A DNA stretch of 44,227 nucleotides from CAZTAO01 sp964611645. GTDB taxonomy: Bacteria > Armatimonadota > UBA5829. The translations under genes and the position numbers were made by a program. The DNA lies in contig CAZTAO010000039.1 in the NCBI GenBank assembly GCA_964611645.1, positions 1-44,227 on the forward strand, in the 5' to 3' direction. Shown in pieces: positions 8,775 through 17,396 of the stretch; within the stretch, counting starts at the first letter, position 1; every line of letters begins with the position of its first letter. The notes beneath the pieces are model-generated. The model worked only from the letters and a program-made list of their open reading frames with translations, was not told the origin of the DNA and ran no database searches.

Positions 8775-8788
8775 AAATCCCCTACATG
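8775..8788. repeat. Direct copy of the palindrome's right half
   Basis: AAATCCCCTACATG here exactly repeats 8718-8731. It could be a second, half-conserved operator site. Confidence 0.5.
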
Positions 8789-8980
8789 GCTTTGGGAATA
8801 TCCCGTGCAGACAATCACAAGATGCTCTGGTAAATTGTCTCTGATGCAGTGTGCCCGGATTCCCTTCGCCCTGCATAGGCCAGGCGCTTACCGCATCAGG
8901 TGGCCACGCAGCGGGGCGACGGGCGCGCACGACGGGCAGCGGCACGAGCAACAATCACGTGAACTAACGGAGGATATGTC

Positions 8981-10786
8981 ATGCGACAATACACCGGGTT
9001 ATACGTAGTGTGCTTGTTTGTGGCAATGATGTGCGTTGCCCTATCACCGGCTTGGGGGGCGACTGTATATGTGAATGCTTCGGCCACGGGCGCAAACACC
9101 GGAAATAGCTGGACCAATGCCTTCACCGATCTCCAGATCGCGCTGAACACCGCGGTCGCCGGCGACCAGATCTGGGTCGCCGCCGGCACCTATATGCCTG
9201 GCACAACGATTGGCGGCTCCACTGACCCGCGCAGAGCGGCCTTCATCCTGAAGAGCGGGGTGCAGGTATACGGCGGTTTTACGGGAGATGAGAAGAAGTT
9301 GCACAAACGCCAGTTGGATCCTAGTTTAACCATCCTGAGCGGCGACATCGGCACAGCCGGCAGTGACGTCGACAACTGCTACCACGTGGTCTATGCCAGC
9401 GGGGTGACGGACGCCGTTCTTGACGGCTTCACGGTGACCGGTGGCCGTGGGGACGGAGGCGTAAACTACACGGATTATCAAGGGGCCGGCATGCACACCA
9501 CCAATAGTGCACTGACCGTGGCCAACTGCGCCTTCATGGATAACAAGGTCGGGGTCACGAAGCAGGGCTACGTCCTTGCCCACGGCGGCGGTATGGCCAA
9601 CTACAACAGCGCGGTCGTCGTGACGAACTGCACCTTCAGCGCCAACCAGGCGGGCAACGCCGTCAACAGCACCCTCGGTACTGGCGGCGGCATCTATAAC
9701 GAGGGGTTCTATGGCAGCTACCCCGACTATCAATCGCCGGTGATCACCGGCTGCACCTTCAACAACAATGTCGCCTCCTCAAAATGGGAAGCACGATACG
9801 GGGGCGGCGGCGGCATGGCCAACATTCAGTGCTCCCCGACCGTCGATCGCTGCACCTTCACGGAGAACATGGCCGGCTGTGGCGGGGGAATGCTCAACTA
9901 TCTGGCGGAACAGCCGGTCATTACCAACTGCATCTTCATTCGCAACACCAACAACTACCCGGACGGCCGTGGGGGGGCGATCTACAACCTCGCCAGGGCG
10001 ACCATCATCAACTGCACATTCTACAAGAACGGGTGGCGGCCCTGGTTCTATTCCCCTTACGACCTCAGGCCGTACACATATTATGGCGGCGCAATCTATG
10101 ACGAGCGCGTGGGCTCCCTTATCACAAACTGCCTCTTCAGCGACAACGCCGTACGCGGAGTTGGTGGCGCCATCTCTTCCGATATAAGGCACCCAAGCCC
10201 GTATGCGCGGACAACACTGACCAACTGCCTGTTCTACAACAATATCGGCCGGGACATGTATGGCGAGAACTGGGTGATCAGTCACCTCTACGGCGATCCG
10301 CCCAGCCCCGACTCAGTCGACAACCTCTTCGATATCGACCCGCTGCTGGTAGACCCGGCCAACGGCGACTTCCACCTGCGCTACGACTCTCCCTGCATCG
10401 ACGCCGGGACGACGCTGAAATTCTCCACAATTCGTTGGATTCCGATGCCGGACAAGGACTTCGACGGGGATAAGCGGATAGTGGACAGTGACGGCGACGA
10501 CGAACCGGCAGCCGACATCGGCGTGGACGAGGTCATCCCCAACCTCCCCGACCTGCGGGCTTTCCTCCAAGCGCTTTCGGATAGCGGGGAGTTGGACGCA
10601 GCGATCGCGGCCCGCCTGCTGGCTTATGTCGATGACGCCCAGGCGGCGCTGGATCAAGGTGCGAAGGAAACCGCAGCACACATCCTCAACGCGCTGATCG
10701 CCGACGCTGAAGCGTCACTGGGGGATACCGAAACGGCACAGCGCATTACCAGGATGACTCTGGCGGTCATCGACCATCTGGACTAG
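8981..10786 (+). CDS. Secreted right-handed beta-helix protein with C-terminal helical (FIMAH-like) tail
   Basis: A 601-residue exported protein. Its leader MRQYTGLYVVCLFVAMMCVA ends near AWGA; the ATG is preceded by CGGAGGATATGTC. The start of the mature protein, TVYVNASATGANTGNSWTNA followed by a DLQIAL...GDQIWVAAGTY stretch, is the standard opening of parallel beta-helix proteins of the pectate-lyase/DUF1565 type. Rungs with NCTF, GGG and NNN turns run to about residue 480, then DFHLRYDSPCIDAG and ADIGVDE, the choice-of-anchor Q-like closing motif. The last 80 residues (LPDLRAFLQALSDSGELDAA onward) are helical like the FIMAH tail of the protein at 1807-3774. It is probably a surface polysaccharide-binding or adhesion protein; no catalytic site is evident. 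Confidence 0.88.
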   Translation: MRQYTGLYVVCLFVAMMCVALSPAWGATVYVNASATGANTGNSWTNAFTDLQIALNTAVAGDQIWVAAGTYMPGTTIGGSTDPRRAAFILKSGVQVYGGFTGDEKKLHKRQLDPSLTILSGDIGTAGSDVDNCYHVVYASGVTDAVLDGFTVTGGRGDGGVNYTDYQGAGMHTTNSALTVANCAFMDNKVGVTKQGYVLAHGGGMANYNSAVVVTNCTFSANQAGNAVNSTLGTGGGIYNEGFYGSYPDYQSPVITGCTFNNNVASSKWEARYGGGGGMANIQCSPTVDRCTFTENMAGCGGGMLNYLAEQPVITNCIFIRNTNNYPDGRGGAIYNLARATIINCTFYKNGWRPWFYSPYDLRPYTYYGGAIYDERVGSLITNCLFSDNAVRGVGGAISSDIRHPSPYARTTLTNCLFYNNIGRDMYGENWVISHLYGDPPSPDSVDNLFDIDPLLVDPANGDFHLRYDSPCIDAGTTLKFSTIRWIPMPDKDFDGDKRIVDSDGDDEPAADIGVDEVIPNLPDLRAFLQALSDSGELDAAIAARLLAYVDDAQAALDQGAKETAAHILNALIADAEASLGDTETAQRITRMTLAVIDHLD

Positions 10787-10825
10787 CTATCTCGCCGCAT
10801 TCAGAGCACAAATACGGGCCGAGAG

Positions 10826-11178
10826 TTCCGCGTCTATACCGGAGCAGTTACCGGTAGCGGCACAGTATACAACATTGCGGTTTCAGGGATGACCGGAAAT
10901 GGCACTGTGATCGCGAGCATTGCTGTGGGTGTCGCCCACGATGCAGCTAACAATCCGAGCGCTGCATCGACCAACACAGACAACACAGTGGCGTATGAAG
11001 GCGAAGGCCGACGGTGATGATCAATCAGGCATCGGGCCAGACCGACCCGACAACGACAGCTCCCATCAATTTCAGCGTCGTCTTCAGCGAACCGGTGAGC
11101 GACTTCGCGACCGGCAACGTGACTATTTCCGGCACTGCCGGAGCAAATAGTGGAACGGTCAGTTCCGCAGCACCATAG
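10826..11178 (+). pseudogene. Remnant of a tandem Ig-like repeat surface protein
   Basis: Two short frames, 10826-11017 and 11017-11178, are meaningful only together. The first encodes GAVTGSGTVYNIAVSGMTGN and IASIAVGVAHDAANNPSA followed by TDNTVAYE; the second encodes INQASGQTDPTTTAPINFSV, VFSEPVSDFATGNVTISG. These are the second half of one bacterial Ig-like repeat and the first half of the next, as in large repetitive surface proteins. The frames are split by a TGATGA junction and there is no start, leader or anchor. I call it a decayed fragment. Confidence 0.75.
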
Positions 11179-11187
11179 ACGCTATAG

Positions 11188-11403
11188 ATGTGCCGATACG
11201 ATGGCTGGAACTCAGAAGGACGCGCGATACCTGCAATCCGTAGCACTACGGAACTGGTAAACAATTTTCTTTATACTGATGGCCACGTAAAGGCCCGACC
11301 GCCTGGGATCAAGACGGTCGGCTCGCTTTCCACCTGGAAGGAGATGTACGAGTGGTACGTCAGCAAGGCTTACTTCAAGAGCAGGTACGGGGAGGAGCCG
11401 TAG
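11188..11403 (+). pseudogene. 3' fragment of a second pseudopilin gene
   Basis: From Leu at 11254 the frame encodes LVNNFLYTDGHVKARPPG and then the same C-terminus as the intact pseudopilin at 323-1084 (YEWYVSKAYFKSRYGEEP). The DNA of the last hundred bases differs from 975-1084 at only a few positions. The 22 codons before 11254 do not match and there is no prepilin leader. It is a truncated duplicate or the product of recombination between paralogues. Confidence 0.8.
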
Positions 11404-11405
11404 AG

Positions 11406-13484
11406 TCAGCGTCTGAAGTATCCTTGTTCCTGAGCCATCTCCTGACGCCTTCTCAAACGCCCCAGCTTCTTGCCTGAGATGAATTCCGCGAGGCGTGCGG
11501 CATTGCCCCTGATTCTGGCGAGCGATGCTGGGTTGACCATATCTATCCATTCCCGTGGCACATTCCCCGCCCCGTTGAGTGTCCCGGCAAGCATGGCTGC
11601 GCGGCCTGCTATGCTGTCGGCATCTCTGCCTATGCTGGCTCCGCCGACCGCCGCCTCTCTGACCTCGCCCTTTGCTATCTTGAACATGGCAAGGGCGAAC
11701 CCCAGAAGCTCCAGAGGGTCTACCATGTGATACAGGAGGCACTCGTCGTAGAGCTCCTTGCGGGCCGCGAGGACATCGTCGTATTTGTCCGCAACCGCGA
11801 GGCATGCCTCCAGATAGCCGTACGCACTGTCGAATTTGCGCTCGTCGAATGAGTTGAGCTTAGTCTTCGGGGCTGCTTCGAGGGCCGCCTGGCAAACCGA
11901 AGCCACCGTGGCGCTGGGCTTGAGAGCCTCCGCGACTGCGACCGCCAGAATGGCCGCCGCCGTGACATCGCGGCCTCGTTGATACATATACGAGATCGCT
12001 GTGGCATCGATCACCGCGAACTCGGGGTCGGCAAGGTGGTACATCCCTACCGGCTCCACGCACATCACAGTGGACCCTGTAACCCAGGTCCAGTGACCGG
12101 TTATGCGCTGATCCCAGCCTTGCATGATGAGGTCATAGGCGTGGCCCATGCACTGCTGGAAATAGTGGTCGGCGCGAAGATCGCGTTTCCACACCTCGCC
12201 GAAGTGCCGGGCCATCACCGGCAGCCCCTCTCTTTCGAGGTAAGCTTCCACCAGGTGCATCGCCATCTGGTTATCGTCCTCGCTCTCCACGCACGACGGG
12301 TCCAGCAGAGACTGAACGCCGCCGGGGTGCTTCTGGTCGATCTCCCAGTAGAGCTGCCCCTCGAACGGCGACCCCATCGCGTTGCCGATCGCCCCGGCAA
12401 GCAGGCAGCCGTGAATCTTGTCCAGTAGAAGCGAATCGCCTCCGGGCCTTTCGCACGAAAGCTCATCGACCACGCTGATGATATCCCGCTCGGTAGACGC
12501 TCGTTCCCGGGCGACTTCTGCGATCCCCAGCCACGGGGAGACAGCAGGTTCAGCCCACTGACGCCACTCCTCCGGGAACGCCTGCGCGCCATTCATCGCT
12601 CCGAATATCGCGCCTGCAATGATGGGCGAAACCACTGCCGAGCGGTGCCCCGGCACAATCAGAAGCTGCATCAGTTTGCCGATGTCCCCCGAGTAGACCT
12701 CAAGCAGAGGCAGGATGAACTGCATTGGGTTGGGCGCGATCCAGCCATCCTCTTTGCGCCAGCTAAGCCCGCTTACGGTATAATACCACCACTGGAGAAA
12801 CGCATCCTCGGAGTCGCTTCTGAGGGTTTTCGCCTGCTTCATCATGTAGTTAGTCGCGTAGTAGAGGTCTTTGTTATTCTGATGAGCAATCTTCAGTGTG
12901 GTATCGACTATGGTATTGGGCGTAGTTTCAGGATCGAATGCGCAGGCAATCGCGGCGGCGCACAACCCCGCCCAATCCGCTCCAATTCTGGGCTGGGTAA
13001 CCGACGCCAACTCCACCCCGTCCAGGTAGGCGTATTCCGGGTCACCGAAGTGGTAGATGCCCACCGCGGGCATGGCCGCGCAGATAAGGCCGCTGGGCGC
13101 AGCCCCGATCCCGCTTATGCGTGGGTGCATCCCCTCTTTGAGGACCTCCTGGGTGGTATGGAGACCGTCCCAGCAGAAAGCCGGGGCGCTGACGCCTGAG
13201 TCTTCCTTGAACAGTTGGGCAAAGCCCTCCGGCGTGACTCTCCCGCCCACACCAACGTAGGCCGAGATGCCTAGGTCCGTAATAAGCCGGGAGTTGGCGA
13301 ACCCCATTCTGCCCTGCTCCGGCGTGTAGTCCTCGGCGCGCGACATCTCCAGCGAGAAGATGTCCTGCGGCGTATGGACAGAAGAGCCGCGTCCCAGAAC
13401 CACATAGGCATACCCGAACTCAGCTCCAACCATAGAACCAATCAGACATCCCCTGACTCTCTCACCAAAACTCAGAACCGACAT
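11406..13484 (-). CDS. ADP-ribosylglycohydrolase-family protein with two tandem domains
   Basis: A 692-residue, probably cytoplasmic protein. The C-terminal half (about 340-660) is a clear ADP-ribosylglycohydrolase (ARH/DraG) fold: GCLLAGAIGNAMGSPFEG, the first metal-site region ESEDDNQMAMH, and the closing motif GGASIGRDADSIAGRAAMLA with its paired Asp residues. The N-terminal half opens with RVRGCLIGSMVGAEFGYAYV and has PIIAGAIFGAMNGAQ but lacks both acidic motifs, so it looks like a second, degenerate copy. Known members release ADP-ribose from proteins or hydrolyse other N-glycosides. The ATG follows the TAG of the upstream gene directly, with GGGAGG ahead of it, so it is coupled to that gene. 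Last gene of the carbohydrate operon; its natural substrate may be a sugar-linked compound. Confidence 0.88.
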   Translation of the reverse strand: MSVLSFGERVRGCLIGSMVGAEFGYAYVVLGRGSSVHTPQDIFSLEMSRAEDYTPEQGRMGFANSRLITDLGISAYVGVGGRVTPEGFAQLFKEDSGVSAPAFCWDGLHTTQEVLKEGMHPRISGIGAAPSGLICAAMPAVGIYHFGDPEYAYLDGVELASVTQPRIGADWAGLCAAAIACAFDPETTPNTIVDTTLKIAHQNNKDLYYATNYMMKQAKTLRSDSEDAFLQWWYYTVSGLSWRKEDGWIAPNPMQFILPLLEVYSGDIGKLMQLLIVPGHRSAVVSPIIAGAIFGAMNGAQAFPEEWRQWAEPAVSPWLGIAEVARERASTERDIISVVDELSCERPGGDSLLLDKIHGCLLAGAIGNAMGSPFEGQLYWEIDQKHPGGVQSLLDPSCVESEDDNQMAMHLVEAYLEREGLPVMARHFGEVWKRDLRADHYFQQCMGHAYDLIMQGWDQRITGHWTWVTGSTVMCVEPVGMYHLADPEFAVIDATAISYMYQRGRDVTAAAILAVAVAEALKPSATVASVCQAALEAAPKTKLNSFDERKFDSAYGYLEACLAVADKYDDVLAARKELYDECLLYHMVDPLELLGFALAMFKIAKGEVREAAVGGASIGRDADSIAGRAAMLAGTLNGAGNVPREWIDMVNPASLARIRGNAARLAEFISGKKLGRLRRRQEMAQEQGYFRR

Positions 13485-14627
13485 CTATGCCTCCCTATGG
13501 ACGCTGTGGTACCAGTAATCATCCAATCGCAGATGCATGTCCCGAATCAGGGAGTCATCACGTTCTCGCCAATGCATGCCGGTATATGAAAAGAGCAGGC
13601 GGGGATTCGTTAGCCCCGCGTCTAGGTCGCAACGCACCGTTTCTTCCTCGAGACCCTCGGCCAGTTCCTGACCTATAGCCAGGACAATATCCCTGCCGTC
13701 AATCTCAGACAGCGCATCATCAACAGAGATGCAACCTGCGCAAGTCTTATCGATGAACCCGGCTTCAGTGTAAACCACGTTCGGCAACCCGCGGATCGTC
13801 TCGTAGAACACGTTCGGGCCGCTGCAGGGATGGACGGCAACCTGGCCCCAATTCTCGGCGATTCTGAGGTCGTGAGGCAGAACGTGCTCCACGTACGCCT
13901 CGGCAGAGATCAGGTTGGCGGAGCATTCGGCAATCCGGCCGTTGGACGGAGGCGACTTGGGATAGCGCGTTTCTCCGATCCACGAGCGAAGGTTCCGATC
14001 CAATTCAAGGAAGAAATCAGTAATGATTGCTATGAAGCTCCGGAATTCCAGCGGCTGCTCGCGCATCCCGATAAACGCGTTGGCCCCCAGCACCATACAC
14101 GCGATATTGAAAGGTCCCTGCAAATCCGGCGGGACGATGCCGAGCCAGTCTGGAGTGAGCGCCCGGATTGCCTGAATATCCTCGCGCATCTCCGGAATCA
14201 GGCCGCTCGTCTCGGGATCAGGCATGCCATCTCGCAAGACATCATCCAGAGAGCGATTTCCAACAGCCTGGTATCCTGTCCGAGGGTTCAATTGTATGCC
14301 AAATGACGCCGCGAGCGTGCCGGGGCCAACGCCCAGGCCGACTGAAGACCTGATGGGGTTGCGCATCTCCAGCGGCGCGGCGAGGCCCCTGAGTTGATCC
14401 AGCACTCGCTCCTCGGGGGACAGCTCGGCCGCCTCCACTTGTGCCTGGCCCTCGCCGGCATCGGGGTCGACAGGACGCCCCAGATAGAGCACGGGGTGCG
14501 GCCTCAACTCCCCAGTCGCTGCGTACTGCTCAGCCAAGTCTATCCGACGTTCCGGATGGGCTCGAAGCAGTTCTCCGACTTCGCCTATTTTGGCTTCAAT
14601 CACCTGTAGCACGGACAATCGACTCAC
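13485..14627 (-). CDS. Uroporphyrinogen decarboxylase (URO-D) family protein
   Basis: A 380-residue cytoplasmic protein of the URO-D/cobalamin methyltransferase superfamily. Family-like stretches are DWLGIVPPDLQGPFNIACMV in the middle, EHVLPHDLRIAENWGQVAVH, and near the end GPNVFYETIRGLPNVVYTEA with the following CAGCISVDDAL. These correspond to the barrel strands that bind the porphyrin or corrinoid-linked substrate. No haem genes are nearby; it lies in a sugar operon, 10 bp after the DUF5696-like gene and directly before the ADP-ribosylglycohydrolase gene. URO-D homologues in such settings may act as methyltransferases, for example on methylated sugars or aromatics, but no corrinoid protein is present here, so the reaction is open. 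Confidence 0.72.
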   Translation of the reverse strand: MSRLSVLQVIEAKIGEVGELLRAHPERRIDLAEQYAATGELRPHPVLYLGRPVDPDAGEGQAQVEAAELSPEERVLDQLRGLAAPLEMRNPIRSSVGLGVGPGTLAASFGIQLNPRTGYQAVGNRSLDDVLRDGMPDPETSGLIPEMREDIQAIRALTPDWLGIVPPDLQGPFNIACMVLGANAFIGMREQPLEFRSFIAIITDFFLELDRNLRSWIGETRYPKSPPSNGRIAECSANLISAEAYVEHVLPHDLRIAENWGQVAVHPCSGPNVFYETIRGLPNVVYTEAGFIDKTCAGCISVDDALSEIDGRDIVLAIGQELAEGLEEETVRCDLDAGLTNPRLLFSYTGMHWRERDDSLIRDMHLRLDDYWYHSVHREA

Positions 14628-14637
14628 TCCCGACGCG

Positions 14638-16542
14638 TCAATGCGTGACGCGATAACTCAGGGGTCTGAGGTCGCCGACAGCGTCGTCGCCCCAGTTGAC
14701 CTCCAGGCACAGGCCGTTGCCGAATACCAACCGCCGAGCCTTCGGCGCGAGTTCCTCGTATGCCGTGATGAACTCAGAGTGGACGCCCGCCAGTTCTTCG
14801 TAGGCCATTTTGTAGCCGGGGAGAACGTCGCGGATGGAGTCATAGTAGACATCGCCGTAGCCACCGCCGGCCCATGAGACCTGCATACACGGCCTCGCTC
14901 CCACACCCATCGCCTGGAGCATCCCCCGCCATGTGCCGGTCTTGCCGTCTCTGTAGCTATCCACCCATGTCTCCAGATACGTAACCAGTCCGTGCACCGC
15001 AATCTGGTAGAACGGCACGATCTCATCGACGATCCGCTTGAAGTCCTCAGACAGGTAGTTCAGCAGCCCGGGAGCATTGTGCGCGCCGTGAAGAGTGGAT
15101 ATCTCATCTATGAACGGCAAGGCATACGCCGGTCCAAGCTCGATAGCTACGGCGCCGTACATGGCTCGATGCCATTGGACCATCGCGGACTGCGCCATGC
15201 AGTACTGCTCTTCATCAGCCGGATGGCGCGGGTCGTGGCATCTCCAGAGCACCGTGGATATGGCGTCCACGTATGTATTGCCCTGGAAGCCCAACTCCCG
15301 AATGCGCTCGAACTCCGCGCCGTATCGCTCTGTATAGACTATCGGGCAGGCTTTGAACGCTTGTCCACCAGTCCACACCCCGGATACCCGCTGGCGGCCC
15401 TCCGCGGTCCGTGCGGTGTAGTCGCTGTCCCAGTCGCGCGCGGAACGGTACATATCGGTGCAGTTGTCGTGGGTGACTATCTGGTAGCCCAAACTAAGCG
15501 CCTTGGCTATGAGTTTCTTCAGGCATTCTTCGCCTCCAAGCGCCGGTTCCACCGGGAATCGGGTGGGATAGGCCCCATCGTGGCCGCCGAGGTTCCAGCC
15601 GACCAGCGTGATGATGGCCTTCTTGATGCCTGCTTCATGCATACTCTGCAGAATCGTTTCGGTCTGCTCGAAAGTGGTGTCTACCCGCATGGGCGCGTTG
15701 CCATCGATGACTCCGGGTTTTTCACCCATATATACCTTGGTGCGCAGCGCGTCCACGGAGTAGCTCAAGACCGGGTTGTCGGCAACGCGCTCCTTTAGAG
15801 GTGAAACGCCGCGCTCCCGAATCAGATAATCCCGGTAGAGCATTGCCAAGCCGGGGTATTTTGCCTGTTCGCCCTCAGCAAAGCGATAGATGATCTCCTT
15901 ATCCTGCTGCTTGATGGCTTCGCCCTCGTCGTGACGGAGGCCGAAGCGTGGGTATATGCGGTTCTTGCCTGCCTGGTTGAGCTCGGTCACCACATGGCAG
16001 AAGAAGTCACCCTGGTGGACAATCGCCAGAATCCCCTCGCCGCTTCGATTCATGGCAAAGCAGTTGGCCAGGTTCACCTTCTCCCACTCGCTCTGGTCCA
16101 TATATATGCGGTCGCGGTTGATGGTTGGGCAATGGTCCTTGAAGCGCACCAGCGTCCCCGAAAAGCACGGCAGTAGGAAGAAGCCGCTGTCTCCGCGTTG
16201 GCTGGTCATCATATCGGGTAACACGTCCACGGCCATGAGCTTGCGGTTTATGCCTTTGGTCTCGACGATGTGCCCGGCGTGGACGATCACCCGGAACCCA
16301 TCGCCGTCAGCCTTGAAAGTCACCGGAATGACCAGGCCGTCCCGCTCGTTGATCATCAGCAACCGAATGCCATTGGGCAATGGATAGACCTGGGCCACTC
16401 TGAAGTCGCTGGTCGTGTATTCCCGCGTGAGGGTGCTGTCGTAGATACGGGCCAGCAGGATCTGGCCGGCATCGAATGCGAAACAGCGCCTGCCTGCCGA
16501 TATCTCCACGCACTGGTTCACGAACCTGATTTCACATCCCAT
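14638..16542 (-). CDS. DUF5696 / GH101-like glycoside hydrolase-type protein
   Basis: A 634-residue protein without a leader. The N-terminal third is beta-rich (supersandwich-like). The centre and C-terminus form a TIM-barrel-like catalytic region: KKAIITLVGWNLGGHDGAYP, GYQIVTHDNCTDMYRSARDW and FQGNTYVDAISTVLWRCHD, with the Asp of YVDAIS a plausible nucleophile by analogy with GH101-like proteins. This pattern fits the DUF5696 family, related to endo-alpha-N-acetylgalactosaminidases. The start codon follows AAGGAG, and its A overlaps the stop of the LamG gene by one base, so the genes are coupled. Because it is leaderless it probably acts on oligosaccharides taken into the cell. The family call is from memory of motifs and is moderately certain. 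Confidence 0.7.
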   Translation of the reverse strand: MGCEIRFVNQCVEISAGRRCFAFDAGQILLARIYDSTLTREYTTSDFRVAQVYPLPNGIRLLMINERDGLVIPVTFKADGDGFRVIVHAGHIVETKGINRKLMAVDVLPDMMTSQRGDSGFFLLPCFSGTLVRFKDHCPTINRDRIYMDQSEWEKVNLANCFAMNRSGEGILAIVHQGDFFCHVVTELNQAGKNRIYPRFGLRHDEGEAIKQQDKEIIYRFAEGEQAKYPGLAMLYRDYLIRERGVSPLKERVADNPVLSYSVDALRTKVYMGEKPGVIDGNAPMRVDTTFEQTETILQSMHEAGIKKAIITLVGWNLGGHDGAYPTRFPVEPALGGEECLKKLIAKALSLGYQIVTHDNCTDMYRSARDWDSDYTARTAEGRQRVSGVWTGGQAFKACPIVYTERYGAEFERIRELGFQGNTYVDAISTVLWRCHDPRHPADEEQYCMAQSAMVQWHRAMYGAVAIELGPAYALPFIDEISTLHGAHNAPGLLNYLSEDFKRIVDEIVPFYQIAVHGLVTYLETWVDSYRDGKTGTWRGMLQAMGVGARPCMQVSWAGGGYGDVYYDSIRDVLPGYKMAYEELAGVHSEFITAYEELAPKARRLVFGNGLCLEVNWGDDAVGDLRPLSYRVTH

Positions 16543-17396
16543 TACTTCGGCTCCTTAGCCGCTGGCGCGTCCCGACGAGCGGTCAAATCTGTGCCTGGAA
16601 AACCGATTTCCCGCAGTTTCTTCACTGACACGTAGTACTCGGATATCTCATTGGGGCTGAGCGCGCAGTCGGTGACGACGACTTCATCGAGGGTCATCGG
16701 GCGGCACTGCCAGGAGTTGCCGACTATGGCCTCGGTTGTGTCGCCTTCGCGGAAGGTGCGGCCTGTTATCAGGCCGGTCAGTTTGAGGCGGCCGTCCAGG
16801 TAGGCATCGATCTGTCGCGCGCCGGTTACAGTCAGCGCCACGTGATGCCAACTTCCCTGCTCGAACCAGACTCGCCCGCCGGAGGTATGGTTGAGGTTGT
16901 GGATGCCCTCGAAGTTGTACCATTGGGTAATGAAAGTTGGATCTGTCAGCCCGCACCACTCGCCTTTGCCGCGGATGTCGCAACTGATGTGCGCGCCGCC
17001 GCGCCCCAGCCAGAGCAGGCAGAACCACTCCGTTTCCGTCATCGGCGTGTCAAGTCGGAACCATGTCATGAGGGTGATGGGCCGATGAGCGGACAGCCCG
17101 AGGCTGCTGAGCCGAAACTCCTGCTCGCCGGCTGTCGTGCTGCGATAGCCCTTGCTGCCCACAAGCCCATCCGAAGGACCGGAGGCCGTGCCATTGATAT
17201 CCGCTGCAATGGTGTTGATCTCAGGTGTGCCGACTCCCTGCTCAAAGCTGCTGTAGAATACCACGCGGTCCGCCCAGGCTGGAGGCAGGTAGTTGAACCG
17301 CGCCGGGTCAGTTGGCGGTTCTGCTGCCCGCGCGCCCATCGGCGCGAGCAACAGAATCAGCAGCAGGCACATCCGGCCTTGCATTATAGGCCTCAT
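16542..17396 (-). CDS. Secreted LamG/concanavalin A-like lectin protein
   Basis: A 284-residue exported protein. The leader CLLLILLLAPMGARAAEPP is clear. The rest is one LamG jelly-roll: the opening RVVFYSSFEQGVG, then LMTWFRLDTP, GSWHHVALTVTGARQIDAYL with DGRLKLTG, and the closing MTLDEVVVTDCALSPNEISE are the standard LamG_3 sequence marks. It overlaps the large upstream gene by four bases (ATGA) and the downstream gene by one. It probably binds the operon's target polysaccharide outside the cytoplasm; no catalytic domain is present. Confidence 0.87.
   Translation of the reverse strand: MRPIMQGRMCLLLILLLAPMGARAAEPPTDPARFNYLPPAWADRVVFYSSFEQGVGTPEINTIAADINGTASGPSDGLVGSKGYRSTTAGEQEFRLSSLGLSAHRPITLMTWFRLDTPMTETEWFCLLWLGRGGAHISCDIRGKGEWCGLTDPTFITQWYNFEGIHNLNHTSGGRVWFEQGSWHHVALTVTGARQIDAYLDGRLKLTGLITGRTFREGDTTEAIVGNSWQCRPMTLDEVVVTDCALSPNEISEYYVSVKKLREIGFPGTDLTARRDAPAAKEPK

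Larger units (their letters stand above)
8395..8980. other. Divergent intergenic region between the kinase and a beta-helix gene
   Basis: There is no credible gene in these 586 bases. The region holds a pair of REP-like hairpins (8539-8599), a 20-bp palindrome (8710-8729), a 10-base N gap and a second copy of the palindrome's right half (8775-8788). Promoters for the kinase (minus) and the beta-helix gene (plus) should lie here, but I cannot place them firmly. Confidence 0.6.

Noticed and set aside
8627..8818. Minus-strand frame with a repeated HVGDLAEY/HVGDFPYTE pattern
   Set aside because: The apparent protein repeat is only the translated DNA repeat CATGTAGGGGATTT on both sides of the N gap.
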